The notes beneath the pieces are model-generated. The model saw only the letters and a list, made by a program, of their open reading frames with translations, did not search any database and had not been told where the DNA came from. Position numbers and translations under genes: made by a program. Positions 1 to 11,587 of a DNA stretch of 64,000 nucleotides are shown here, piece by piece; position 1 is the first letter of the stretch, and each line of letters begins with the position of its first letter. The DNA lies in contig NC_071334.1 of assembly GCF_027744825.2 (NCBI RefSeq), positions 30,567,937 to 30,631,936 of the forward strand. The letters are read 5' to 3'. Origin of the DNA: Synchiropus splendidus. Lineage: Eukaryota > Chordata > Actinopteri > Syngnathiformes > Callionymidae.

Positions 1-534
1 ATAATTTGACAAACTTGATCACATCCAGGTGAATCTTACAAGTCTGAACAGAAGAGTGACACACATAAGGGTTGTTCCCCAGCAGATTTCACTATTTTTA
101 GACACTGCATCCGCTGCTACAACCTTGGAGTACCAAAACTCTTTCAACAGCTACTTAGTAAGATGCTACTTTCAACAATTAATCTAATGCAACTTTTGTA
201 GTATTCGGATTAAGGTAAATCTTCCAATTCACTGTGCGTTACTACATTTGTCCTTTTGCATCTGTGAATACAGATTTGCTTTTTTCTATTGCATCAAAGA
301 GCGTGACCTCACACACAGGGAAAGTCATGTATTCAGCATGAAGGCAGGTCAACTGTCAAGCAGCCCACATCACCAATGATGGAGGGAGGAGTGAGTTGTG
401 TTTTTTTTTAGCTGGAAACAACCGTTTTTGAGTTTGTGTCTGCTAGAGATGACAATATTTAACCAAGAACAGCAATAGATGGCAGCCATTGGAAGTGTTC
501 ATTTGTATAGCAAGTGTGGGATCAAAACAATATA

Positions 535-1254
535 CAGTGGTACCTCGGTTTTCGAACGCCCGGACTTCGAACAAATCGGAGTTTGAACAAGATTTTTTTT
601 GCTTCTGATTTCGACCGAAAATCCAGAACTCGAACGCCCCCGAAAAAGCCGGAAAAACGTTCGCGGACCGATCAGCCGACCCACGACGCGCTTTGTTATT
701 GTGTATAACGGAGCCTCTGTATGCAGACGTGTCCCGTTAGCTACATTTACTGACTGTTTTTTCTTCATGTTGAGGTGTAAAACCTTTCCTGTCTCCGCAC
801 TGGACCGTGGTAGAGTGTCACAGGGCAGGTGCTCGCTCTCCACACCTCCGAGGCTGGAGCTCACTCCAGGGTTTGATGTCCTGTTGTGGGCTGGAGCTGG
901 GACAGGGATGAGGCGAGTCTGGGACAGAGCGTTACTTGGTTTATGACTTTGTCACAGCCAAACTGCACAGAAGCGCACATTCAGAGCTGGACACGCACCG
1001 GGCACCTCTTCACTTCTGGAGAGACGTCACTCACTCGGCAACCCCTCCCACATGCAGCGGCCACACACATAGAGGAACAGCGCACCTGCAGCAGACACTC
1101 TACATTCACTCCTACAAAAGACTATTTTAAGGCTTGGAACGTATTATTTCTTTTTCCATTCATTGTAATGGGAAAAATCGATTCAGATTTCGTACAAATC
1201 ACTTCTCGAACAGCCTTCTGGAACGGATTGTGGTCGAGAACCGAGCTACCACTG
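535..1254. mobile_element. Non-autonomous DNA transposon (MITE-like), copy A, TA-flanked
   Basis: The termini are inverted repeats. The left end reads CAGTGGTACCTCGGTTTTCG, and the reverse complement of the right end reads CAGTGGTAGCTCGGTTCTCG, so 18 of 20 bases match. Both ends are flanked by TA, the target-site duplication of the Tc1/mariner/pogo superfamily. The internal sequence has no long frame resembling a transposase. A second copy lies at 50067-50645. Assignment to pogo/Tigger rather than another Tc1/mariner branch is inference. Confidence 0.8.
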
Positions 1255-3907
1255 TACCAGTTTTTGCTTAGTTACATATAAAATCAAAGTAGTTTCTAAG
1301 GGAATGATCAGTTAATTAGATCGGTAACCACTGATGATATCATCACTAAAAGTTTGAAGTCTCCAGAAAAGAAAAAAAGAAATGATAGAAAAGAGCAACC
1401 TTGTGGTGCGGCAGTCAGTCATATAGAAAACAAGTTGGACATTCTAAACTCACACACAAGTGAGAAAGGTCGGGAAAGCAGAAGAGCGTAATGTGAAAGC
1501 GAAGGACAAAAACTAGAGACAGTGGAGATGGAAACATGATAAAGCTCAATACTGAAACATAAGGGTTAAAGTCTTGTCTCAAACGCCAGTGGGTGATGTA
1601 TGTGTCTTCACGGCGGATCCCATGTGGAGTCAGCTCTGTGCTGATAAAGACGAACAGCAGCAAGAGACGTAGGGAGAATGAAGGATGGAGATCGTACGCG
1701 GAGCAGGACGCAGCTTATCTGCTTCCCTAATTAGGGAGTGCGTATACAATTATAGAGCCTCAGGCAATCCAGTATTCCAGAGAATCCCTCTGTTATTGTG
1801 TGCTATATACTGTATTGTGGTGTATATCAGCATCCAACAATAAATCCTTGTTATGCATGAGTGTGCTGCAGATTTACTGCACAATCCTTGAAGACGGAGA
1901 CGAGGAAAATTTGACTTGCCTCTGGGAAATATTATCAGCAAGATAATATTTCTGTGTGAATTCTGCAAGAGGGAAGAGAATCATTGATTCTTTCTACACT
2001 TCTTTCACTGCTGGGCGGCAACTGATGGCCACTCCATGGGCTGGAAGCGCTCAGAGGTTCTGTTAATAAAGCACAGGGGTATTATTTACTCTGATTGCAA
2101 GGACGACCATGGAAGGACGGCAGAGAAGCAGCTGCTGTTAAACCCAGGTCCTCCCTGCAGGGTGTTTAGAGCTTCGTGTGATTTGGGCAAACTAACCTAT
2201 TGTGGGACCAGAACAATGTTCTAAACATTTTAGACAAGTTTTTTTTTTAACCTGTCAAAAATATTTGACAGCAATAAACAAGCTGTCACTGACTAGTAGA
2301 GCCACATAAAATAAAAAAACATTTAAGAAAAGAAAGAGTGAAAAGTATGACACAATATACATCAACAAAGAGTATGGAGGAAAATGGAGTCATTATTTAA
2401 AACACAATAAAAATAAATAATATATGTAGAAATATATTTACAGAAAATGATAAAAATATTTAGACTCAAAAAAGATAACAGACATCTGCTTAAAAAAAAC
2501 AGGTAACTCTCATTGGTGTACAAAAAGGGTTGTTCTGTACGTCAACATCATGGAAAAGTAGTTCATAACCACCCCGATACGGTAGAGACAAAATACCATA
2601 TCTTGAGCTCCACATCAGAAAAAGTCACGTTGACTTAAAATTCATGAATATTTTGAAGAGCCAGCTCAATCGAGGGTGAATATCAAACAAATCTCAGTTT
2701 GATAACAAACCGCTGTAATCGCGTGTGCAATTAAAACCAGGATCTGCACCAGTTTCTATGTGCCCAAGGGGGGAGGGGTCATCACTCCACGTCTGTGCAT
2801 CATTAATATGGAGCAGAACGCTGTCAACAGGACCCAGCGTGAAGGCGCTCGCTCCGATGCGCCTGAGGAAGACTAATTGGTGTTTCACCTTGCACCGCTG
2901 CGACTACATTACCCAGATAACATATAGATTATGTGCTGGAGAATTTATCACTCACAGGGAGATAAAAGTTTAAGTCACTTAGTGTGTGTGTGATCGGCAA
3001 ACACACAAAGCGGACTGAAAATAATGTTTTGTACAGTTTTCTTTCCACAGCCATTGTGTGTGAGAGAATCTGGCATGTCTAAATCGATTTCTCATCTCTT
3101 ACCTGATGCTGTCTGTCTTCCAGCTCCAGCTAAAGCGGAGCTAAAAGGCAAGCCTCTAAATGAACTTGTCGACCTATGTTCTTTCCTACTCCAATGGTCC
3201 GTGGTTGCAAGTGGTGTCTAAAATGACATTGTGGCAGATACCAGCAGCTGAAATGCTAAAATGTGTTTTGTCTGAAGAGTAAGTGGATTCTTCCTCAGAG
3301 ATGATGACACTGAAATTCTAGGAGAAGTTGAATCAATGAGACAAGCTAGTGGACTCTGTCCTGGCAAGAAGTTCCAGGTCTAACTAACTGAAAACAGACA
3401 CCCAGAAAGACCTAGGACTCCACAAAAACTGGACCATGAAGGATGTGTGCTGACATTGCCAGTCACACTTCACTACATGTGGACAAAAACAGCTGCAGTC
3501 TCCCCCAGGAGGATGAAATCCCAGTGCAGGGGGACACGATGCTGCTGAAGCCTCATCACTTTGACTTCTACCCACTTAAAGGAACACGCTATTCCATAAT
3601 GTATTATGTTCCTACCTGGTCTTTCACAAGTTGATACACCACTCTCTCGTCTTGGTGCATGCACGCAATTCTTATAATGCACAGCGCGATTTGGTGTGCA
3701 TGTAGCATTGCTAGTTGTTTCATTACGAACCAAGTCAGACACGACCAAGCACTTACACGTTTTCCCTATTTATTACTTATGGCAGATTTGTTGAAGTGCC
3801 CCAAATGTAATTCCACCACACATTATAGTTCTCATTTTTATCCACCCCACTTGTTTCATTCAAAAAGGTGAAAATGTTTTTTTATTACTCCACACGCTAC
3901 TACAAAA

Positions 3908-4562
3908 AAGTACTGCATGTACCCTAATTTCCTGACTATAGAGTGCACCCACTAAATTTAAGAAGGAAAATAGCTCTTGTTCATACATAAACCGCACCAG
4001 TGTATAAGGCGCAGGTTCAGTGGTGCTGTCTGTGCTGTGGACAGGTCAGTGGTGCACCGGCTTAAAAATGTTCTTCAAAACTTGTTTTGAAAATGGGGTC
4101 CAGCATCGAGAGTGAGGAAATAGTGGAAACAAGATATGTAATACGGAGCATCTTGATTTATCCAAACTGCTCTCACAATAGACAAGGTGCAGCTCTCCGG
4201 CCGGGATCAAGTGAGCGGCCAAAACCTGACTCGCTTGTGTTCACGTCAGACCTTTGAGCCGAATGCACTTCGTCTCAAGAGCGTCTCACATCTATAATTC
4301 ACATTAAAGCCCTCAAAATGTGCTGTTCGCCCGTGTGCCAAAAGTTCCCACACCACTGTCGCTGTCAGCAGCTGCATCTCGATTCTAGACCTCCAGGAGG
4401 TCGATTCTGTTGACGGAGAGACAGACACGCGGGTGAAAACAGCGCATTTTGATTGCTTTAAGGTTAAATAAAAAGCCTCTGATTTAATCTGATTTCAGCC
4501 TGTAAAAATCCATATATTAGCTGTGCTGTTGTATAAGCCACAGGGCTAAGACCGCGAGAAAA
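3908..4562. repeat. Degenerate dispersed repeat of the 'tataagccgca' type
   Basis: The block starts with 'taatttcctgactatagag', contains 'tgtataaggcgcaggttcag' and ends near 'gtataagccacagggc'. This wording resembles a very common vertebrate and fish interspersed repeat whose arms read as variants of 'ccggactataagccgca'. The copy is diverged and seems to lack the far right terminus. The family name was not assigned because no library search was possible. Confidence 0.5.
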
Positions 4563-6384
4563 ACATACATATGAGATACTGTCAAGAACATTCTGTAGAA
4601 TAACCCCTGAGGCTCTGAAAATGCTCAAAAATATGCAAAAAGCAGTAACCTTTAAGTTACATTGAAAACAGATACATTAGCCATTAATCCTGAGTTCACT
4701 CAGCTCTAATGCAATTGAACTCAGATTAAAATTTTTAATCTATGGACAGACAGTAAAAACTTGAAACCACTAATTCAGAATGATGTTTTGTCAAATTCTT
4801 TCCGTTGTTACACAGTAACCGCTGTTCAGCACAGTCTGTGGGTGTGCGCGCGTGTGTACGGTTAATGATGCTGCTGCCCTTTACTATAATGACAGTAATG
4901 ATCAACAGGAAACAAGAGCACATCTGGAGGCTTCAGATCACAGAGGGTACAGGGCTGTGGACAGACCAACAGTGGAGGGAGACCATGCGTGAATAACCAA
5001 TGCAAAGACAAGGAGGGAGGGCCCCACAATAGACATACGCAAGAAGAGACATGATTTACCACGGATGAAAGGAAACTGCCTTATCATACACAAACCGAGA
5101 CAAACAACATATATCCTGTGCTCTGTGTGTTGTCCAAGATGTGATAGATGAATATATATGTTAATAATGTCATTTCTGTCTTAAAGTACGGCATCTGATA
5201 ATAATTTTAATCCCTTATTCCTCTCTAACTTCAATTAACGTGTGTCTGTTTACATAAAAAAAACAAAAACAAAATGAGCAGCTTATGAAGCCACCTATTT
5301 CTCACAATTTACGATGGATGAACATTGATTTATGAGTTTATGCAGGAGGTGATTCGTCTCTCCAGCAACAGCCTTCTACCCTCCACTTGACCCTGTGAAC
5401 TGCTGGGTATCAGCCACAAACGTAGCGCAGCTTCAATGTCACACTGACACATTCTGGAGATGCTCTGTCTAGTTCTCCATCGTGCCTGAGAGAGTTAGTG
5501 GATTGAGTGAGCAGCAACAGTTGCCAGGTAGCAGAGGAGGAAAGATGAAATGGCATTGACTGCTACAAGAACAAATGGAACAAGTAAATATGAGATTCTA
5601 AGCTTAAATACAGGTAGTGCATATTCATACAGCGTTTACTTGATACCAGAAGAGCAGCGCCATCTATTCTAATCTAATCAAAGAGCATTAAATCACACCT
5701 GAACAATGTGCAATATGCACACCAAGATCAGTACAGTCAAATCCTTACATTCCATATTGGCTGAATCATTGTTTAAGGGGAGCAACTAGCTAGCTAGCTA
5801 TATGGGTAGTCGACTAGTCACCGACTGCCTTAACAACTAGTTGACTGGTTGGCATGCGATGTGATTTCAGAGTAATATATTTCACTCTTCATTACATAAA
5901 ACATACAACACCATTATTCTACTCTGATTCGATTTTGAGTATGTGTGTGACTGTAACAACAACGTATTCATGTACCAAAATACTGTCAGAAAGGCTTGGG
6001 GTTTAAAATTGTGTGAGCGAATGAGTACTGTTGCTGGATCGAATGTACAGTGTACAACTCAGTTCACATTGGCGCTTTGGAGTGTGGAACACAGCTCAAC
6101 CCTGGGTTGCATCAGCGACATTAATCCAGCGTCCTCGCCCTTGCAGCACCTCGGTTTTGAGCAGCTCTGTTTCGTTGGCATTATCGGTATAGACTTGAAT
6201 TCAAGTTCAAGTTCTCTCTGTTGAGAGTGTTCCTCAACTTCTCTGTGACTTTTGGAGAGAGGCGTGACATATTCAAGTGGCCACTGTAGCTTTAAAAGAC
6301 CACGGTAAACCCTGAACCAGCATCCAGGTACATGGACAGAGTTTTGCTGGCAGACATCGGTTACGAGGATATTTGACAGCGGAG

Positions 6385-6595
6385 AATTTGTGAATTCTAG
6401 GATGGTCACCCTCTGATTGGCTAGAGTTGCTCTCCTCTGATTGGTCATTTCATTTGGCCACGAAAATGAATGATGATGAATGATGTTCAGAGCAGGCTAA
6501 AGTAGTAAGTAGGTAGTAAATAGCTGTGCCATCATCTCACCTGGAGCTGAACAACCGAGATAAGTAGCTGAGTAGAGGCAAATGTTTGAAGATAA
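6385..6595 (-). repeat. Dispersed repeat, copy 1 (inverted relative to copy 2 at 61.85 kb)
   Basis: The reverse complement of this block shares several near-identical stretches with 61845-62000. Examples are 'catttgcctctactcagcta', 'cttatctcggttgttcagct', and 'ggccaaatgaaat' followed by 'tctagccaatc'. Between the shared stretches the two copies diverge, with small insertions and deletions. It has no coding capacity that I recognise and is an unclassified interspersed repeat inside cpped1 intron 5. Confidence 0.65.
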
Positions 6596-7275
6596 GCAAT
6601 CACTATCCCATCCTGGGATCCACAACCAAGTGTCCCAGTGTATTGGTCATTTCTCCATGTTGCTCATTTGCGCATATCTTCATATCTTCGTGATAGAAGA
6701 AGTCACTCCTTTGATTATAAAACATATCTGAGCGCTCTTCCTGCATCTCTGCAGCGTGATGAATGACAAGGAGCGCTTGATTTTATCACCCTGTCTCAGG
6801 TTGAGCGCAAGCGATTGTTCTTATGCATTTATCCACTTCCAAATAATCACTGGTTATTGAAACATCTCCAACATGCAGCTAGCTAGCATTGCTGTTGTGA
6901 CTCAGAACGCTGGATGAACGTCTGCTCCTCTGAGATTCTGAATACCATGGCGCCATTATAGAGGCGACCAAGTCGGTAGCTAACAGTGGCTAATATTAGC
7001 GTCCCCCACGCCGTGTAAATAGAGGCTTGAGCTCTCTCGCTGACAGGTGGAGCTTCGCGCTGAGTGGCTAACTCTGCATAGCATGCTCACCTCATCGGGA
7101 CGAAGCGTGGTGCAGCTTGTTTATTTTTCCTCTACACCACTGACTACCAGAACATCACCACAGATGGCCGTCTTTTCTCTCAAATTCTCAGATGACATAA
7201 AAGTTGTCAGCCTCATCTCAGGTGGATACGAGCAGGAGTACACACAGGGTTGAGGCAGGACTGGTGCCAGATATA

Positions 7276-7354
7276 CAGGGGTTGGACAAAATAATGGAAA
7301 CACTTAAAAGCTTTTTTAGCTTTAAGGTGTTTCCATTATTTTGTCCAACCCCTG
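7276..7354. mobile_element. Palindromic mini-transposon (79 bp), Tc1/mariner-type ends
   Basis: The left arm starts CAGGGGTTGGACAAAATAAT and continues with GGAAACAC. The right arm is its exact reverse complement. The spacer is short and centred on 'aaaagcttttttagcttt'. TA dinucleotides flank both ends, and the palindrome extends about four further bases outward on each side, so 7270-7360 would fold into one long hairpin. The CAGGGGTTGGACAAAA terminus is a recurrent mariner-like end in animal genomes. There is no internal gene, and it lies in a cpped1 intron. Confidence 0.9.
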
Positions 7355-8429
7355 TATATCACCAACATTGTTGAGGTGCTAGTGGATTTACTGTACTCAG
7401 GCGTGAATGCAACCCTCCTGGACACAGGCTATGATATTGAGAATTTGGACTCCAACAGACATTGTCACTTGTGCAAAAAGTAAGACCATAAAAGACTAGG
7501 AGAGAAGTGGGTATGGGGCATGAGAAAGAAATGTATAGTACAGTTGGTCTCTCTGAGACACTGTGGACAGAGATGGATGAATGGATGGTTGGATGGAAAG
7601 AAAAAAGTTCAGCAAGTGCATGTTCAAGTGTTCAAAGAGCCGATTTTTCAAAAACTAAAGAATCAAACAGGCGATGGATTTAATGTGACCACCTTGACGC
7701 CACTATTATGAGGCACTGAGCGGTGTATTAAAAATATGCAGTAAAATGAATAAAACTCAAGTGCAGCTTGAGGAATCGCAGCATCTCTCAGTGCCAATGA
7801 CCAGCCTTCTACTGAGAAGCTTGCAAGTGCAGACAAGGAACATGAGTAAGCCATGAAGTGGGCACTGTTCTACATGTCTGCCATTACTTATTTAAAGCAA
7901 TGGTCATGTATGGACGTGGAGAACATGCCCTGTGAGTGGTATGAATTCATAATAACATGACCTTGATGACGTGCAGCTGATAAAAGACACCAGCACATGT
8001 CAGCCAGTCTTATACATGAATAGCCCTGTGTATTAAATAGGCCTTTAAACAGATGATGGAAGGGATTCATTATAAGAGAGTGCTGACACCGTTCTAGAAA
8101 ACATGGCCCAATACATGCAGGGGATAATGGCTTCATAATTAAATTAATAAATCCCAGCCAGTCACCTTGGAGAAGGATTGAGAAGTCTGGCACATGTTAG
8201 CAATAGAGCGGTGTCAGTCAAAAGTGCAGAATCATTTTTGGGTGATGTGCTTGTTAAGTACACAATTTCCTAAAGACGTACTGTCCTTGCGAGGGAGTTG
8301 GACTTTATCAGACGCGTTTAAACCCCAACAAAGGACTAATGCTCAAGCATTAGATGCCATTGCCTGAATTAATTCAATTATTGGCCTCTTGCGTGCGGGA
8401 AAGGCTGTGCTCCTCTGGGCTTCAGCCAG

Positions 8430-8461
8430 CAATATATATATCTATATATATATATACACAC
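8430..8461. repeat. Short imperfect (TA)n/(CA)n microsatellite
   Basis: About 30 bp of alternating TA with one interruption runs into CACACA. It is a simple sequence repeat only. Confidence 0.85.
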
Positions 8462-9185
8462 ATTCTGATGTTACCACACAACAGCTTTGATAATGTTGAA
8501 GGTTTCTAACTATCTTGCAAAAATAAAGAGACAATAAAATATAAAATGCACAGTGAGTACTAGGGCTGGGACGGTATGCATTTGATTCGATATTTTCCCA
8601 ATACTCGATTCGATTCGGTTTCCCACACACATTTGGTCAAAGGGCTGACCATGGTATGAACGTAGTATTACTCACACTTATAAATATACAAAGCAGTTTA
8701 TTTGCAATATGAAGGTGCCGCAGAGCCTTTGATTTGATCGGCTGCTCTGTTGACAAGCTTGCAAACACCTGACTGGACGGTCCACCATGATCAAAAGGCA
8801 GGAAGAGGGCAACTGCAGGAGACTCAATTGCTTGTGCTTGTGCTTCAGATTTTTTTTACACTGACATAAATGGATAGATTATATAGCAAAAGCAATGAAT
8901 ACTAAAACACCAAATGGAATTAAAGGAGAAGGAACTCAAAAGTAGTGTAACAAAAATACATTTATTTTGGCATTTAAACACATTTAGACAGTGAATTAAA
9001 ATCACCATATTACCCACAACAGTTGTTTACCTTCTACTGTATGTTAATTAATAAGGTTTGGCATTTTTAAAATTCTAAGGTCAGTGAGTGCTTGTGTGCG
9101 TTTGCATTTAACTGTTTCCAAAACATCAAGATTTGTAGATATAATCAGACAGGTTTAAATGTATTCTTGTACGTCTTTCGATTTG

Positions 9186-9835
9186 GGGTGGGATTCGATT
9201 AATATAATTAATCTAATTAATTAGATAATTTGTGATTAATCGCAATTAATCACAGTTTAATCGTGTAAGAACATTTGCCACATTTTTCAAATTGAATGAA
9301 TTGGGTACATTAGTGAAACTAATGATGGATCCATACATACATTTAAACAACAAAATATTGTTAATTTTGCATCAGTTTGACCGTAGCACAATAAATCATG
9401 ATGGTGGCTATATTCAGGTTTTTATATCAACCTTATTTAAACTAAAGCTATTTTCATGTCTTGAAAATATTTGTATAAGAATTTCAGTTTTATAAGAATT
9501 TCAAGTACATTCAGAGTAGTGGAAACCCTGGCCATTGTGTAGCGAAAAACATCCCTGAAATAAAGCAAACAGAAGCTTTTGTTTGCTTTTGTTCAGGAAT
9601 TCCTCCATGTTTGTTGTTGTTGTTATCATCCTAGCTGTCACGTGTCTTGTGCAGCAGTGTGATCAGTGGACCAGGAACTCCTGCACTTACAAAGGTTCTG
9701 TGTTGTCTGGAGAGAAAACTGTTAAAATAAATGAAATTAAAATAAAATAAGACGATTAAATGCGATTAAAATATATAACACGTTAATTATAATTAATTAA
9801 TTAATCTTAATTAACTCATTAAAGTCCCACTACTA
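9186..9835. mobile_element. AT-rich non-autonomous DNA element (hAT-like, tentative)
   Basis: The left side is built of 'attaatcgcaattaatcaca'-type words. The right side is built of 'taattaattaatcttaatta' followed by 'aaagtcccactacta'. The right end, reversed, reads 'tagtagtgggactttaatga'; the left end reads 'ggtgggattcgattaat', so the termini are only roughly inverted. An additional related word, 'tagggctgggacggtatgc', lies at about 8563 and may mark the true left end or a nested copy. Family and boundaries are inference. Confidence 0.4.
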
Positions 9836-10070
9836 CTTTCAATACATCATTTAGCAACTGAGTCTATGCATTAGTATTTACATGTAAGGCATTATTTTAC
9901 TATGTAGTGGCAGGTCTTGAGTTACTTTGGTTTTCATTTGTCAGAGGAAGACAAGACCCATAAAGAGGATGAGATGCATTTTTGTCAACGTTTATAGTTG
10001 GAAAAAACAGTTGCCATGAAAAGGAGAGAAATAACCTTTATATTTTGTAGGAACAAAATGTCTGTTTTAC

Positions 10071-10203
10071 CTGCCCTTTTGAAGCGCTGCAGCAATTCCT
10101 GTCTGACACCTCTCTGCAGGTTGAAGTAGTCATCATCTTCATCTGGGTTCTTTAAAAACAGAGGTATGTGCTGAAACACCAGGACGTGTATGGGTTTTGA
10201 TTT
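10071..10203 (-). CDS. cpped1: cpped1 coding exon 5: calcineurin-like phosphoesterase domain, QHIP segment
   Basis: Read on the minus strand, the exon follows a pyrimidine-rich acceptor (cttctttttcag) and ends at a GTAAAA donor. It encodes residues 197-240 of the joined protein, beginning KSKPIHVLVFQHIPLFL and continuing NPDEDDDYFNLQRGVRQELL. This matches the CPPED1 family closely, including the acidic run after the QHIP motif; H208 is in the position of a conserved metallophosphoesterase histidine. It keeps frame with exon 4 across a 62-bp intron and ends in phase 1. The next exon should supply about 70 residues with the GHYH metal-ligand motif and was not found here. No stop or frameshift is seen. 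Confidence 0.93.
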
Positions 10204-10265
10204 CTGAAAAAGAAGCAGGTTGTTTTAGAGTCTTTTTATTGACAGAATTTAAGCAGATGACATAC
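10204..10265 (-). other. cpped1: cpped1 intron 4, 62 bp
   Basis: This is a very short intron with a GTATGT donor and a TTTTTCAG acceptor. It lies between two in-frame cpped1 exons. The size is near the practical minimum for fish introns. It contains possible branch-point words such as 'ctaaaac'. Confidence 0.9.
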
Positions 10266-10397
10266 TTCTGTAGTGGATGAGGAAGCTCTCCTCAGGTGCT
10301 CCTCTAACCATGACTCCTGGGCCTCTTTTTGCTGCGGGCAGGCAGACGCATCGTAGAACAATTGGGAGTTCAGAACGAGACAGAGGACTCCGCCCAC
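10266..10397 (-). CDS. cpped1: cpped1 coding exon 4: phosphoesterase core (LVLNSQ segment)
   Basis: The exon is exactly 44 codons in phase 0, from a CTCAG acceptor to a GTATGT donor, and covers residues 153-196. It begins [16 protein letters not shown] and ends with [11 protein letters not shown]. The family's 'GGVLFLVLNSQFYENPSKC' segment is clearly recognisable, followed by the amphipathic '[12 protein letters not shown]' helix. Joining to exon 3 restores 'FSFW-VGGV', as in other CPPED1 proteins. The exon is intact with no odd codon use, and gene identity is near certain from the combined exons. Confidence 0.93.
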
Positions 10398-11414
10398 CTG
10401 AGAGATATGGGAATTAAAGTCCTAAAGTGTGCGATTACTGCTTGATACACTTCGCCTTGAAGGGCAACCAAAATAAATGCTCATCAAAATGTCAACCTCG
10501 ACCTATTTCTACAGTAAAAAACTCTTGACTTATGCCCTTTATTTTTATTTTAATGACATACAGCCTTAAATAGATTTGCTAATTCACTTTTGAAAATAGT
10601 AAACATTACTGACATCTTTCATAATCACAATCGGACTTCGTCCTGAATAACCCCACTGTTACACACAGTGAGAACATACAGGAACATGAATGCCCTAAAG
10701 CTAGGTGTGTTTGACAAAGGAGGGGTCAGCTCAACATGTGCAACACCGTCTAGTGGTGGGTGCCTTCACTTTGTACTAAGAGACAATTTCCAGAAAATAG
10801 TGTGATGCAATGACATAACAGACAAACCAAAAATCCTGGCTTCTCTATTAACTGCAATCAACTGTGCAGTTGTTTGCTTGGAAAAACTTTTTTTAAGGAT
10901 AGATATTGTGTTGGAGTTGGACTGAAGCTCCTTAGAGGAGGTTTGCGCTCTCAGAGCGCTTTTCTGGTTATACAGGGCATTAATGATTGAACGTAATGAA
11001 ATGCAGTGACACACTTGATTTATCTTAGCAGAGCAGCACATACTTGAAAATAGGCCAGGCCGCAACTACAAATCGTTCAATGTTTGTATGTGTGTAGTCA
11101 CAAAATTCTCCATGGAGAAAAAAATATATACAGTGTGTCTGCTGCTTGTTCATTCCAAGCAAGATGTAATTGATCTGATTATGTCCCTTGAGTGTGTTTG
11201 TCTTATCCTAGTTGCTTTGATTTGCATAAGTCCTATTGTGCCCTTAATTTGTAAATACCTTGGAAATGAAGTTACTGATATGATAAATGACCATACTGAT
11301 AAGTAACAGCACGCTTATGTACCATATTCTAATTCCATCACACGTGTTGGAAGCACAGCTGTGTTGAGCATGCAAATGATGTGATAACGTGTCATCCATG
11401 AGCGATGATCTTAC
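10398..11414 (-). other. cpped1: cpped1 intron 3
   Basis: About 1 kb of AT-rich sequence lies between exons 4 and 3. It contains only short open frames with no recognisable product and no repeat that I could identify. Confidence 0.85.
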
Positions 11415-11587
11415 CCAGAAGCTGAAGTAGTCATCTCCCCATGCACTGCAATACTGCTGCAGCGTTCTGGGAGTAGGTGTGTTCCCCAGGTCATGGTTGC
11501 CGCTGACGAAAACAAGAGGAATTGAGGGGTCCGTGTCCTTCAGTGCCATCTTCAGGTCTTGCTCTTGACCTTCTCTAAATGGGGTGT
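11415..11587 (-). CDS. cpped1: cpped1 coding exon 3: GNHD catalytic motif
   Basis: The exon starts after a TTCTTCAG acceptor, ends at TGG before a GTAAGA donor, and covers residues 95-152. It encodes the segment from '[16 protein letters not shown]' through '[18 protein letters not shown]' to 'WGDDYFSFW'. GNHD (residues 124-127) is the metallophosphoesterase motif in which N125 binds a metal and H126 contacts the scissile phosphate. The split codon joins exon 2 as 'HAMP-D'. CPPED1 is known as a Ser/Thr protein phosphatase reported to act on Akt1 at Ser473; that activity is family knowledge and is not shown here. Confidence 0.96.

Larger units (their letters stand above)
1..10070 (-). other. 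cpped1: cpped1 intron 5 (last visible intron, open to the left)
   Basis: This stretch follows the donor site of cpped1 exon 5 on the minus strand. I searched it by eye for the terminal cpped1 exon (GHYH motif and the conserved stretch after it) and did not find it. It holds a TIR-flanked mini-transposon at 535-1254, a dispersed 'tataagccgca'-type repeat near 3.9-4.5 kb, a dispersed repeat at 6385-6595, a palindromic element at 7276-7354, and an AT-rich element at about 9.19-9.83 kb. The open frames here are all short and have no recognisable protein similarity. The rest is unremarkable AT-rich intron sequence. Confidence 0.75.

Noticed and set aside
886..1281. 131-codon frame near the left end, also seen at 50288-50665
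   Set aside because: It is carried within both copies of the mini-transposon, has no transposase similarity and is a by-product of the repeat.
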